From positions 37,055,822 through 37,119,821 of the forward strand of contig OX365955.1 of NCBI GenBank assembly GCA_947247005.1: DNA of 64,000 nucleotides. The letters are read 5' to 3'. The first letter of the stretch is position 1; every line of letters starts with the position of its first letter. Shown here piece after piece: positions 34,260 to 47,799 of the stretch. The translations under genes were made by a program, and so were the position numbers. Source of the DNA: Spisula solida. Lineage: Eukaryota > Mollusca > Bivalvia > Venerida > Mactridae. Under the pieces are notes generated by a model, which saw only the letters and a list, made by a program, of their open reading frames with translations, was not told where the DNA came from and made no database searches.

Positions 34260-37200
34260 ATTGGGGACAAATAACCAATAGTAAACAGTATTTGCCTCCA
34301 TGGGCATATGAACGAATCCACAGCTATCAAGATGTTGCCCTCGTCGAAATTCTTGTGCATGCTGCCAAACGGCATCCCTAGACCAATTGAATTGATGTTT
34401 TTCTTTGTGGTTTAAAATCTCAATTTATCAATCTCTTGCTGATCCTTTCTGGAAATTGAGTCATCACCATCACAGTGCAATGCTGGCACAGATTCAATTC
34501 CCTGCAGTGTAGAGGTGATCCATCATGTATTCTCTATGTTCAAAACACCAAGAGGACCATCATGACCTTCTGAATCCCCACATTTGTCATATAATTCCTT
34601 ATATTTGTATTTTGACGTTTTATATTGCCTTTAATAGCAATATCTTCACTGTAACAGTTATGGTTTCTTTTTCTCTTTGGCATCGATATCTTTTTCGGAG
34701 GAGAATACAAGAAACTTGTTCTTTCTTTGCCTTTTTGTTTTTGCACCATTGCTCCGTAGCTTTAATTGGGTCTTTTAGTTGGTCTTTTTTGCTTCTTTTC
34801 TTCTTTTCTACGTATTTGTCACCTTTGTATTATTTGTACACGTAATGTGTTTTAAGTCGACCTTTCAACAGTGGTATCATTGTTCTTACGAATTAGCCAA
34901 CACGTGCATTTGGACTCTTTTGTTGTATGTCATTTTAACAACGACTCTACTGAAACAAATTAAACCACGACTCTACTGAAGCATTTGCTTTCTGCACTTC
35001 TTTCTTTAATGAGACATCCGTTCCACAATGGGTATAATGTCATATAATGTATGTCTAAATATTCCACAAGTTATTTCTTCATACTGACTAACGCCTCTTA
35101 CAAGTATTATTGGCAGGGTGCACGTCGGGTATTAATGGAGTAATAGATTAAAGATAAAAATAAAGAGAGAGAGAACTTCCAGTTAGATATGATTAAAACG
35201 TTAATAAGAAAATAATGATAATAAAAAAATATAAACAACTGCCGTGTATTACTGATGTATCTTTGCCACTGACTGCTTGTACGATTCAAGATCAGTGAGG
35301 GTCGCGATATGACGGGATGACCAACACGTATATTTTTACTCTTTTTTTATTACATCATTTAAACAATGACTCTACTGGAGCATTTGAAGCTCGTGTTTTG
35401 TTTTCTACACTCATTTCTTTAATGAGACCCCACTCCACAATGGGTACAACAACGGGGACTTCTAAATTAACTGGGAGAGATATTCCTATAAGATTCTTGT
35501 AGATGTTGTAGAAGGAAACCAGCTTGGAGTCGATGCGTCTCAAGGGAGCTCCAGTCTAGTGTATTCTGAAGGTCCGATACGCTGGTATATCAGGAGTAAT
35601 AGTTTTTTCCCCTGTTTTATCACGTCTTTGTATCATTTCCAGTTTTTGTAAAAAATTGGTCTGTGTATGTGGCGACCAGACGGGTGATGCCTATTATAGT
35701 TGTGGTCTAACTAATGTTTTGTAAGCCTGGGATTTTTATGTTTTCAAATTGTCTACAATAATACTCGTTGTTCTGTGTCTACAATGTTTCTGCATCGGAA
35801 TTGCCATGCAGAACGTGTCGCATGAAGGCGAATTTCTCTGATTCCATTTATGCCAGTTTTGTCCTGTTCGATAAGACTACACTGTTTCATTTCACTAGAC
35901 AATCTAGTATTGAAGTCTCTGGGAAACCTTTTAAAAAGATGAATCAATTCATATTTCTAACATTACCGTTAGTTCACACGTCGTTTATTTCTACTATAAG
36001 TGTTCATCAGGTCAGAATAAGATAAATGCTTATCAATTTTAAGTGAAAAAAATTAATTTGGCCCAATCGTTCGAGATATGTTTGTTGTACTTTTACACCC
36101 TCTCTGAAGAACACTATTATCGGATTCATACTATCTATTTAATCTGTTATCTTTACTTGGAATATTCATCCAATTATATTATATAATGTTTCATTGTTGG
36201 ATGTTGTATTGTGTTGAGTGAGAGATCCCTCTGTGTGTGTGTGTTTGTATGTCATCGAAGTATTGAATATCTTGTACCGTACACATGTTTATATCGGAAG
36301 TAACAGTTTTCTATTTATTTTGTAAGCGTATGAATGGGAAGTTTGTTGAAAGATTTTTCAAACCCAGTCAATTGTGCTATCATTTGCTTTTCTTTATATT
36401 ATTGTATTATAAACCAAAATTATAAATGCTATATTAATCAGAGCACCTACTGTATTGCATACAGATATATTTAACTCTTTGAATTAGATTAAAGTTTATT
36501 ATTAATGCCTCATAATTTAGATGTGGACGAATTTACCAAATCTTACGATGTGGCTCTATGTGCAAAGGGTATATGTATGCACGTGTGTACAATTTTGTCG
36601 TTTTTGTGTCAACCACCCATGCTGCAGTGGTCAACATGATAGAAATCGGAATCAAAGATGAAATATTTGGATAAAAAAATTGATTATAACAGCTATTGTA
36701 ATGTATTTATTGGTCTATTCCAGTTATCAGAAATAATAATGATCTAACACTGAATTGTGTTGTTCTTTCTTCAAATAATGTATAGCTATATATTATGTAT
36801 CTCACTACCCGTGTACATTTGGCGCTGTCTCACTACAGTGAATAACAACAATGTACGCCAGACATACGAAATGTTATCCAGAACGGTGATATACGCGGTT
36901 ATCCGGTTCGGTAACTCAATCTAGTAGCTGTAAACCAAACATTCAACTTGCCAATGCGTGTTACCGTGTATGTCCACCGTATCTCTGGCGTCCAATTTAT
37001 ACCTAGTGGCCTCCCCGTCCGATTTGTTATATTTATCGCCAGACAGCACAAGACTGCTTATTCAGCAGATTGACGTATAAATTATATGCTGCCCATTTGA
37101 AGCTGTAAACAATATAATAATCGGCTCTCATCTTCCCTATTAAGTAAGCATAGCACGTCTGATTTTGTATAAGTGATGTATAAATCAAGTTTGCCAGACA

Positions 37201-40080
37201 CAGCTTTGTAAGGTAATCTCTGTATTATTTGCTTTGCGGGAGGAACACTCAATGGAAGACTCATACTTTGTGCATGTGTTTTACAAGGTAATGTTTTCAA
37301 ATAATTACAGCATGCTTGAACAATATCAATTATAGAAACGTTGGAATAGACTTCCAGTATGGCTGTACCTCGACTGTTGAGATTGGCTTACTCCTGAAAC
37401 GCTTGCATAAAGCCGTTTACTACATTTATAATTTTCCGACATGTACACGTTTCGTGGTTTTGTGTTCCGAAAGTCAACCGCTGCCTGACATTTGCACGAG
37501 TCGTATGATAGGCAACGGTTGTCTCCTGGTGATATTATTTTCTCGGGGCACCTTTATTTGACGCTCATCTCACTTATGACACCATGTTGTATTGACGTGA
37601 CGACTTATCCATAAGTTGAGACCTCTACTGAGACGAACACAATGTAAAACGAAGATATGTCATACACTATAGTGTATTTTATTAAAGAGGATGAATATGG
37701 ACAATGATATAATAGAAAACTATGAAGTATGAACTCATTAATTATACTTCCTTACCCATCTTTGAAAACAAATACAAATTATATTAAGTAATTATTTTTG
37801 TGTCTAACTGACGTGTGTCAAACTTGTCATGCCAGTAATGTCACTTCCCTGGAATTAATTGTTGTAAAGGGACTCCTTGTGAAATTGTATTCAATTAAGA
37901 TTGAAAATATGAATGGTTCTAGCACTCGTGGTTGTATGAAGTATCACTAGATACCTTTATTTATAGCCATGTTGACGCAACAATTAATTACACTTAAGGT
38001 ACCAGGTCAAGAGAGGTTCACTGTTTCTCTATTCAAGTGCTAGATTTCTAGTAAGATGTGAAACGAAAATCATGTTTCTGGTGAGGTTATTTGTTCGCCT
38101 TCAAATAAAACCAAACAAACTATTCATGTTGTCGCGCTTTATATCATCTGTCTGTCTTACAACCAGAATCAATTGTTACAGCAATGGGGAAGAAATATGA
38201 AATATCGCTGTCTATCGTTTATTGTGTTATTATTTTGTTTCCTCACAGACAAAGCAATTATGCTTAGAATACATCCTTGATGCGGAAACGTATAATGGTA
38301 TAGACGTGAGGTTACTGTTTAACACTCTACGAATTAATGCCTTGTGTATTGAAACAATGGTAATGAAGGGTCAAACAGAGGTAACTTTAGCAATGTTGTA
38401 CTTTCTGATACATGTTTTAGCATGCCTGAAAGTCCTTGATTGCCCCCACCAGTCGTTTGATTTATTTGCTTTTATTTATCCTCACCACCGGAAATCCATA
38501 TGCGCGAGGCCCCAAGAAGAAGTTAGTCACTTTAGTTATTGAGGGATAGTGCATGATACAGATGATACCCCAGTTCCAGAAGCATCCCTGGTTCTTTTAC
38601 GTGCCGATGTAAAGCATCATACACGGGACCTCGCCCAACGTCTCGACCGTAAGTCTGTTTGTAATTTTAGTCAGTAGCTCTTACCACTTGTTCACTCACT
38701 AGCCGTCGGATACCCATTAGTAACATCAACTAAACACAGCGCTTTGAAAACCGTACTATTCCAAATTGATTCGTAAGAGAGTGATTTGTTTACTTTGCTT
38801 TTCCTATCAGACAATCTGAAGTCGATTAGATATACTAAGTAGCTTGTCATGTAGTCAAGGCTGGACTCAGATTCATCTAACCAGTTGACATGGACTGCAT
38901 ATGTTGCTCAGTACTAACCGACCATACAAGGAGCTAGCTTCTCCACTTGTGAAAGAAATATTGACATTAAGAGTTATGTAGTTACACGTAGTTATTTGTC
39001 GCGAATCTTATATTGATATTGATAGACAAATCTCATGTAATCCTGTTGTGAAACGTGTGTTATCTAATTTGTTTTCTCTCTGTCTTGGAGTGTTGCTTTC
39101 TGTTTTCTCAGTTATTACTTAACCACTCCTTTATAAATCAAGGTTGATCGACTTGAATCTCCAATACATGCACAGAACAAAAAGACAATAACATATCGAA
39201 CTGAGAAGGCTGCATTCAGCAGAATCATCAGAGCACAAAATGCGAAACCAAGTGTACAAATCCCAAAAAATATTTATTAAGTCAGACAGGGAAGGCAGCA
39301 CTCAACCAGCCGAGCACAGAACACATAAAAACATACAAGGTACAATGCCCAACTGAAAAGTAAATGATCCTCCCAAGCTGCCGAAAGGTGAATAAAGTAC
39401 ATGTAGTTTCAGCAATCAAGCTCTGCATGAAAGAGGCCCAGTCAAAATGACAAAAAATAAGATTTGAAGACTTATAAAAGGATTCCTTGCGTGCGATGAT
39501 ATGGTAACGTGTAAATCTAAACCTCCTAATACCAACATTTCGTACAACACAGAAAATAATGACGTCACATGAGGAAACCACAGCACATCATCAGTCATTA
39601 TATCTGAAATAAAATCGTCATTATTCCATGTGGTGAGAGAATATTGTATCTACAAGATTGCAGGTTCCTCAATTAGTACCGATAATTGATAATATTTAAG
39701 ATATAATACGGGAAACAAAGAAATATTTTCTTTCACAAACATGTTGATTAACGTGGAATATGCATATACTGTGGGAAACAGGCTAAATGATAACTTTCAC
39801 TTCATGACAACTTACGTTAGTATTTTTTTAACGGATTAGGTTATTGCAGGGAAGGCAGCACTCAACTTAACCAGCCGAGCACAGAAAACCTTAAAACATA
39901 AAAGGCACAATTCCCAACTGAACCCCCTGAGCACAGAAAACTTAAAACACAATATATACTACAAGAAACATCTGTTAACAAACATGGTAAGAATATGAAT
40001 ATATATGCCTGTGAACTCTTTATGCCGAAAGAAGGAAACAAAGGAACATTACTTATACGATAGCAACACCAATTATCCAG
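34260..40080. repeat. Long tandem unit, copy 1
   Basis: The base copy of a unit of about 5.8 kb. Landmarks shared with copies 2 and 3: CAGCCATCAAG...CCCTCG (34321), CCTTATAT...TTTTGACGTTTTATAT (34600), TATTGGCAGGGTGCACGTCG (35110), GTAAGCCTGGG (35720), GTTATCCGGTTCGGTAACTC (36898), GCCAGACACAGCTTTGTAAGG (37193), GACAAAGCAATTATGC (38250) and CACATCATCAGTCATTATATC (39583). It lacks the 3' end of the antisense LINE seen in copies 2 and 3. No intact gene was recognised. Confidence 0.75.
35555..35740 (-). pseudogene. Antisense LINE RT fragment, copy 1
   Basis: On the minus strand it reads the CR1-type AYKTLV start and degenerate following sequence. It is shorter and more decayed than in copies 2 and 3. 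Confidence 0.5.
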
Positions 40081-40428
40081 ACCTTCGCAAGCAACCAATA
40101 TACATTGAACTAATTCACAGCCATCAAGTTGTTTCCCTCGACAAAGGTGTGATGCATGCTGCTAAAAGGCATCCTTAAGACTAATTGAATTGATTTGTTT
40201 CTTTGTGTTTATCAATGTCTTGCCGAGCCTCTCTGGAAATGAATCATCGCCATAACATTGCAGAGCTGACACAGATGCAATTCCATGTAGTGTATAGGTG
40301 ATCCAACATGTATTCTCTATGTTCAAAACGACAGGAGGACCCATCATTACCTTCTGAATTCCTACCTTGTTGTCATATAATTCCTTATATCGGTCTTTTG
40401 ACGTTTTATATTGCCTTTAGCAGTATCT

Positions 40429-40746
40429 TCACTGTTCTGGTTTCTTTTTCTCTTTGGCACCGGTATCTTTTTCGGAGGAGAATACAAGAAACTTGTTCTT
40501 TCTTTGCCTTGTTTTTTTGCACCATTGCTCCTCTTGTTGGTCTTTTTTGCTTCTTTCCTTCGTATTTGTCTTAAAACTTTTGCCAACTTTTATTACTTCG
40601 TACAGGTAATGTGTATTTAGTCGATCTTTCAATACTGGTATCAGTGTTTTTACGAATTGGCCAACACGTACATTTTTACTCCATTGTAGTATGTCATTTT
40701 TGTTAACACCTTTAGAAATAACTACTGTGGCATTTGCTTTTTGCAC
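40429..40746 (-). pseudogene. Lysine-rich open frame conserved among tandem copies
   Basis: A 105-codon open frame, rich in Lys and Glu (THYLYEVIKVGKSFKTNTKE, KKDQQEEQWCKK). The same words recur in copy 3 at 52330-52569 (THYLYEVITIGKSLKTNTKE) and, decayed, in copy 1 near 34540-34860. A neighbouring frame (FLYSPPKKI, PKRKRN, GNIKRQ) is also shared. The product is not recognised; a LINE ORF1-type protein is possible given the antisense LINE beside it. Indels differ among the copies, so it is probably dead. Confidence 0.4.
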
Positions 40747-42179
40747 TCATTTCTTTAATGAAACATTACTCCACAAAGGGTACAATGGCATATAATTTAT
40801 GGCTAAATATTCCACAATTTATTTCTTAATACTGCCTAACGCCTCTTACAGATATTATTGGCAGGGTGCACGTCGGGTATTAATGGAGTAAAATATTTAG
40901 ATGAAAAAAATAATGAGAAATGAAACTGCCAGATATAACTGACCTATCTTGGCCACTGACTGCTTGTACGATTCAAGATCAGTGAGGGTCGCGGTATTAC
41001 GGGATGGCCAACACGTACATTTTTACTCTTTTGTAGTATGTCATTTTTAACAACTTTAAACCATGACTCTACTGGAGCATTTGAATCTCGTGTTTTGCTT
41101 TGCTGCACTCATTTCTTTATTGAGACATTCACTCAACTATGGGTACAAGGGCATGTAATTAATGACTAAATATTCCACAATTTATCTATCTCTTTATACT
41201 GGCTAACGCCTCTAACGAGTATTATTTACAGGGTGCTCGTTGGATATTAATGAAGTAAAATATTAAAGATAAAATCTGAAAGAGAGAATTTCCAGCTAGA
41301 TAATTATAGTTCAAATGTTAAAATATTAAGAAGTTAAAAATTAACATAAACGGCCAGGTATTCTGATATATCTTGGCCACTGCCTGCCTGTACATGTACT
41401 ATTCAATATCAGTGAGGATCGCGATATGGGAAGGTAACCTATTCCAAGGGATTGTCGTTTGGTAGAAGAAGGAAAACTTGAAGAAGTCCGAGTTGGCTTT
41501 GAAGGGGCGGAAACTATTGGAGATGCATTAGCCTTGTTGGCCTGGTTGGGACTTAGAACTAAATAAGCTGGCAGATATGTAGATGCAATATTATAGTCCA
41601 GTCATTCTACGATTTAACCTCAAACTAATTGCAAAAGAATTTCTTTTTCGATAATCATGTAGATAAATGTATGATTATAATCATACAAAAAGTCTAGAAA
41701 AATCTAAGGTGGGGAAAACGATGAAATTTAACCTTAAACGTGTTCATTTTTTCGAACTACGACATGGCAAATATAACTCGCCATAGTGACGTCATATGAA
41801 CTTAGCGCGTGCGATGAACTATGTAATTACGAAGGCATAATCTCGTCATATTTACGTGAATATGTTATTTAAATATCAAATAACACGTACACACCAACCA
41901 ATTCAGTTGATTATTTAAAAATAGGAACTGTAATAATCTTGTTATATACAAAAGTCAAATATTTTACGATGGTTTAAGAAAATAAATCGGCGTTATTTTG
42001 ACGTTGAGATTATGCATACACTTCCTCTCTATGGAAGCGCATTACGGACATTGTCTTAACCGCCCTCTATACGGATAACAATACAGTTTGTGTATGTTTC
42101 TATTGATATTGTTTGTGTCTTTGACGAATTAAATGAGTGCCATTATACACATGTAGAGTCTACATACTTACTTACGTTA

Positions 42180-42860
42180 ACCTAGCTTTGTACACAGGTC
42201 TAGATTTAGGGCTGCACATAGTATGGGCCTATTCAAACAAACTCAAAACGTAGGTCTCACTTGACCTAATCTTACAAGTATGCATTGAACTTAAGTTTTA
42301 GATCTAGCCTTGCACTGTAGACCAACTCTAGCCAGCATTGAACGCAGGTCTTAGGTCGATCGTTGCACTGAGGACATACTATAGATAACATTGAACGATG
42401 GTTTAAATGGACCCATTTTGGCACGTCTTGAACGTAGGTCTGAACTGGCCCTACATTTGTATTCCAGCAAGCATTTAAGGTATGTATTAGGAGTCCGGTA
42501 ATCTTGACAAAACCCAGCAAGCATAGAATGTATAGTCTAACTGAACCTATTCCAATTTGGTCTTAGATTGGTTCCTGCACTCTTGACCTTCTCTTTTAAG
42601 TCTAACTGAACCTTGTCCTGTAGGTTTAGTGTCGAACATTGTACTGAGGAAATAATCTAGTAAGCACTGAACTTATGTTTAATTGGACCTACTCCTGCAG
42701 CATTCAATGCAGATCTAAGGTCGAGTGTTGCATTGTGGACATACACTAGTAAGAATGTCTAACTGAACCTTCTCCAGTTTAGATCTAAGATCGAGCGTGT
42801 ACCTACTATGGACACGTTCTAACAAGCATTGAACGCAGGTCTAAGGTCGGGCATTGAACT
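42180..42860. repeat. Degenerate short tandem repeat field
   Basis: Phrases such as TCTAACTGAACC, GCATTGAACGCAGGTCTAAG and GTCTAAGGTCG recur every 50-80 bases with heavy divergence. Confidence 0.55.
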
Positions 42861-43317
42861 CATAGATGTTAGCAAGTATTCCGACTAGTATAAACACAGG
42901 CGATCTAGTATTGAGCCTTGCATTTATGATACTAGTATAATTATGCTGGCGAAAATTAAGCGATACATCGAGCTCTGTAATCCTGAACCAAACATGAAAA
43001 GCACATCTAACATCTCGCAAACTGTTCCTAAAAGGCAACAAAACGCACAGCAATGTCCATAACAGAGCCAAATGGACCACCTACCAAGTACAGGTTTCGT
43101 AACGACCTGATCACATATCCAGTCATGTACATGCAATGGGTATACCCAGGCCTGTACATGCAATGGATGTGCGATATGTTCTATGATTACCAGCCAGCTT
43201 TTATTTATACCTGCTTGCTAGTTTGATCTCGGTATCATACATTCATATAAAGTAGTTTCAAGTCGCACTGTATCCAAGGATAACTAGAACTGTCGCCATT
43301 CGGCAGACTAAATAAAT

Positions 43318-43630
43318 ATACCCCCACGTGGCAAACATCATTGCAGCTAATTCTTTTCTTTATGCACATAAGAACTATTCACTATATACACTATATATTG
43401 TATAAAAGTACAAAGGGCCATAATTCTGTCAAAAATCGTCGCAGCGCAAATTCTTTCCTTTATGCACATCTACATGTTGAGGATGTTCATCTGTTAAAGT
43501 TTGAAGGAAATGCTGCAAAAACGGAGGAGTAATGCGTCCACAAGAATGCGTATACGGACGGGCAGACCGACCGACAGACAGATAAGCTGAATCCGGTATA
43601 CCCCCTTACAACTCGTTGTGCGGGGGTATA
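43318..43630. repeat. Repeat with TATACCCCC inverted ends
   Basis: TATACCCCCACG at the left is mirrored by CGGGGGTATA at the right, with GGACGGGCAGACCGACCGAC near the right end. It resembles the R1/R2 style of bivalve repeats in reverse orientation. Confidence 0.55.
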
Positions 43631-46381
43631 GTGAAGTAGAGATACTATCTTCAACCAGTGATTCACAGAAATATTTGATAGAACACACCGAGTTGTCGAG
43701 AACCGATACTAATTTAGGATACAAAGTTGGAAGTAATATATTTACCTGTATCATCTATATAGCCAAATTAATCACTTTTCCTATACCACGACGTCCATAT
43801 TAATCGCCATCTTGGATTTCTCGAAGTAATCTCCGACATAAAAGTTTTGTATGTGTACCAATTTACATTTATGATTTAATAAACTTCATGCAAGACGAAG
43901 TTAGTTTGTGAAACTTCAAATTACTCGATTACAAATTCATTGTGTGAAATTGGTGGGTGGGGTAATAATACCACATATTACACCTCAGATTGCATGGATG
44001 CACTGAGTTCCAATTAAAGAAGTGTTTTTTATTTAACAAATTATATCATTTATTCATAAAAGTGTATTTTAGATATGTATTAATCAACATTATAAATCAT
44101 AACCAAAGACATAAGAGATTAGAAAGGTGAAATTGCCTCTGTATCTGTTTTTCGTATGTTTTACCTGCAAATAACATTGACTGACATTGCTTTTTGAAGA
44201 TTTTCAACATAAATAATGTATCTAAAATATTTGTTTAACGATGTTTGTGGTTTCTTAAATACATATACATCATTTAAGGACATTAATTTCAATGAATTTT
44301 GTCATATATTCCTGCTATTTTCAAGTATCTATTTTTATTTTAACTGGTAATGCTAAAGAAGACGGCCATTTTGGACGCCATCTTGAATTTCACAGACCCC
44401 ATCACTTTTGCAATTTATGCTTGCAATGTCAGAACTTTCACATATAACATTAAACTATAATAATTCATTTGTTGACCTAGAGGTTACACCGGGATTTGTT
44501 TCTGAGATTGTCACACTCCATTACCCCACCCACTTGTACTGATTTTTAAGCATCTATATTAAATCAAAAATGGTTTTATTTGTTATCTATGACACGTTGT
44601 TTTCATCTGTTTATAATATTGTTCATATTCCAATTACTTTACTATGTACTTTACGGATATGTGCACTTAGGTTACATGGAAATGGAAATAAACACTGCCA
44701 TAAAAGCAGCTTTAGAGTTTCCAATAGTGACCTTACATATGTTAATTTTTCGGCAACTTCCCCTTCCTAGATTTTTCTAGACTTTTGATATGTTATTTGC
44801 CAATGTTTTCTGATGCCAAAACAGTCAAATTTATTTCTTTTGCAATTTGTTTGAGGTTAAGCCTATTTTTACTGTAGAATGACTGGACTATTATTATACT
44901 ATTATATCTTGCAGAAGGAAAGTAACTTGGACGCAATGCGTCTGTTCGGAAGGGAGCTCCATCTTGTATTATCGGAAGTTATCGCCTTTGACCTTTCTGA
45001 CATCGCGTCTTTGTATCATGTTCAGCTTGTTATTGTTGACTAGTGTATGAGGTGTCCAGACGGGTGATGCATATTTCAGTCGATGTCTAACTAATGTTTT
45101 GTAAGCCTGGGGTTTTTATGTTTTCTATTTGTCTACAATAATAATCGTTGTTCGCGGTCTCCAATGTTCTTCATCGGAATCGTCATGCAGAATGTGTCGC
45201 ATGAAAACTGACTTGTTTGGCGAATTTTCTTTAATTCCACGTTTGCCAGTTTTGTCCTGTTAAATAAGACCACATTGTTTCATTTCTCTAGACAATGCAG
45301 TATTGAAGTCTAACTTTAAGAAAGCTTTTGAAAAGATGAAACAAATGAAGTTTATAATTATATATAATATTACCGTTAGTTCACACGTTTATTTCTACTA
45401 TTAGTGTTCATCTGGTCAGAATGAAATAAATTCTTATCAACTGCAAGCGGAAATTAATTTTGCATTGAATATCTTGTGCCGTACACATGTTTATATCGGA
45501 AGTAACAGTTTTCTATTTATTTTGTAAGCGTGTGAATGGGGATTTTGTTGAAAAAAAATTCAAACCCAACCAATTGTGCTATCATTAACTTTTCTTTATG
45601 ATATTGTACGATATAAACAATAAATGCTATATTAATCAGAGCAAATACTTTATTGCATGTAATTGCATACACATTTGATTAAAGTTTATTATTAAAGCCT
45701 CATAGTTTAGATGTGGATGACTTTACCAAATCTGACGATATTTACACTATGTGCAAAGGGTATACGTAAACATTTGCCAATTTTGACATTTGTGTCAATC
45801 ACCCATGCTGCAGTGGACAACATGATAGAATTCGAAATCAAAGATAATTATAAAAATGTTTGGATTTTAAAAATTTCTTTCTTAAAATCGTTTATAGCTA
45901 GATTTTATATACTCCACTACCCGTGTACCTTTGGCGCGGTCTCACTACAATGAATAACAACAACGTATGTTATACGTACGAAAGTGTTACCAGAACGCTC
46001 ATATACGCTAGTATCCGTTTTGTTCACCCATTTCTAAAGCATCCATAGCGTAAACAAAACGTACTAGTATACAAAACGATAATATTAAGACGGACAGGGA
46101 AGGCAGCACTCAAGCAAAGAAAACGAGAAAATACAATACCCAATGCCCAACACACAAACGAACGGGAAATGGTCTGCCCAAGTCCCAGCTGTCAAATCTG
46201 ATCGAACTAGTTTCAGCAATCAAAAAGCTGAATGCCCAAGCTGAATGACCTTGTTTCAACAGTAAAACGGCCGAAATACCTAGTATGTTTAGCTGGCTAA
46301 AGTCCTAAAAAGTTAAAGAATAAAATCAATATGCTGAATGCTGGTTTCAGCTGAATGACCTGGTTTCAGCAAAAGGAATAA

Positions 46382-46926
46382 CAAGAGATGTTTGTAAAAC
46401 ATGTATGCCCCCCATGGCAGCCCAGAAGTCATAAATGGCGAAGGTCACAGTGACCTTGACCTACTGACCTCAAAATCAATACTGGTCATCTACTGTTGAT
46501 GACCAACCTCCATGTAAAGTTTGAAGATCCTAGGTCAAAGCATTCTTCAGTTATTGAACAGACCATTTGAATAGTCAGAAATAGTTAAGGTCGCAGTGAC
46601 CTTGACCTTTGACATACGAACCTCAAAATCGATAGGGGTCATATACTGTTGCTGACCAACCTCCATGTAAAGTTTGAAGATCCTACGTTAAAGCATTATT
46701 CAGTTATTGAACAGAAACCATTTAAATAGTCAGAAATGGTAAAGGTCGCAGTGACCTTTGACCTACTGACCTCAAAATCAATAGGGGTCATCTACTGTTG
46801 ATGACCAACATCCATGTAAAGTTTGAGTTATTGAACGCAAACCATTTTATACGACCGACAGACAGACCGACTGACAGACATGTGCAAAGCTATATACCCC
46901 CTCATCAAAGATGGGGGGCATAAAAA
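46382..46926 (-). repeat. Dispersed repeat R1, three subunits, reversed
   Basis: Starts ACAAGAGATGTTTGTAAAAC and GCCCCCCATGGCAGCC, and ends CCCCTCATCAAAGATGGGGG. Three subunits carry AAGGTC(A/G)CAGTGACCTT. Confidence 0.85.
46442..46456. promoter_or_regulatory. Perfect IR3 nuclear-receptor palindrome
   Basis: AGGTCA-CAG-TGACCT, identical to the estrogen-response consensus, inside an R1 repeat. Pattern match only. Confidence 0.35.
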
Positions 46927-47382
46927 GCTGATATCCCCTGCCGGATGACCTAGTTTCAACAAGTTTATAATGCCTTAGGCAAATGACCCATGCTCAACCG
47001 AGCGCAATAGCTGAACGACCTTGCTCCAATAAGCTGAATGCCCCCAGCCGAATGACCCACTTTAAACAATAAGAATGCCAAGAATAACCACGTTTCAACA
47101 GCTAAAAGGCCAAAACACCAACTTTTAGCTGTCTGAAGTCCTAAAAAGTTAAAGAATAACAGTACTAACAATTGAACGCCATGGTTTCAGTTCAATGACC
47201 TTGTTTCAGCAATGAATAGCTGAAAGACCCAGCCGGATGACCTAGTTTCAACAAGTTTAATGCCAATGTGCACATTTGTGACCGCGTATGCCGCCCAGCA
47301 TATATTTGATATTCATGACTTGGGTTAGTCTAACTTATGCCTAGTGGCTTCCCGTCCGATTTGTTTGCAAGACACCACGAGT

Positions 47383-47799
47383 CTACTTATTCAGCAGATT
47401 GACGTATAAATTATGAAGCTGTAAACAATATAATCGTCGGGTGTCAGTTTCCCTATTAAGTAAATATAGCACGTCTGATTTTGTATAAATGACGTATAAA
47501 TCAAGTTTGCCAGACACAGCTTTGTAAGGTAATCTCTTCATTATTTGCTTTCCGAGAGGAATAATCAACAGAAAACCCATACTTTTTGCATGTATTTTAC
47601 GAGAGTATGTGTTCAAATAATTACAGCATGCTTCAACAATAACAATTGTAGAAATGTTGGAATTGATAAATAATTGTAAGTATGGTTGTACCACGTCTGT
47701 GGAGATTGGCTTACTTGGGCAAATCATTTTCTCGTTCGGTTGTGTGTTGGGCATTGTGTTTTCTGTGCTCAGCTGGTTAAGTTGAGTGCAGACCGTCAT
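47383..47799 (-). pseudogene. Unrecognised open frame shared by tandem copies
   Basis: 138 codons; the middle (RLPYKAVSGKLDLYVIYTKS) is nearly the same in copy 1 (37082-37300, LDLYITYTKS) and, frameshifted, in copy 3 (about 55190-55480). The first 40 codons derive from sequence unique to this copy. No domain was recognised, and the frameshift in copy 3 argues against a working gene. Confidence 0.3.

Larger units (their letters stand above)
41595..44889. mobile_element. 3.3 kb TIR element in copy 2
   Basis: Inverted ends AGTCCAGTCATTCTAC with about 150 bp of further imperfect inverted similarity (TTAACCTCAAAC, TTGCAAAAGAA, AGTCTAGAAAAATCTA). The target repeat is ATTAT (41590-41594, 44890-44894), or TTA if the terminal T/A belong to the element. 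Copy 3 has the empty site (GCAATATTATTATAC, near 53510). The interior holds a degenerate repeat field (about 42180-42860) and another repeat with TATACCCCC ends (43318-43630). No transposase was recognised. Confidence 0.8.
41395..45130 (-). pseudogene. Antisense LINE C-terminal fragment, copy 2, split by an element
   Basis: Minus strand 45130-44895 reads AYKTLVRHRLKYASPVWTPH, then NNKLNMIQRR. After the 3.3 kb insertion it continues at 41594-41395 with FKANSDFFKFSFF and IPWNRLPSHIAI. These are the CR1/L2 C-terminal signatures also present in the plus-strand LINE at 5930-6330, but from a different, more distant family. Confidence 0.7.
46085..47290. repeat. Insertion in copy 2 carrying a reversed R1 repeat
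   Basis: Absent from copies 1 and 3 at the equivalent place. The flanks hold many diverged repeats of 'AGCTGAATGACCTTGTTTCAGC'-like words of about 20-40 bp. R1 lies at 46382-46926. The exact borders are not resolved. Confidence 0.5.

Noticed and set aside
38222..38542. Apparent exon after TTTCCTCACAG (QTKQLCLEYILD)
   Set aside because: The same DNA occurs in the other tandem units (48690, 63400), where indels and stops break the frame, so no coding constraint.
43494..43803. Open frames on both strands near the TATACCCCC repeat
   Set aside because: They lie within or across repeat sequence and encode no recognisable domain.
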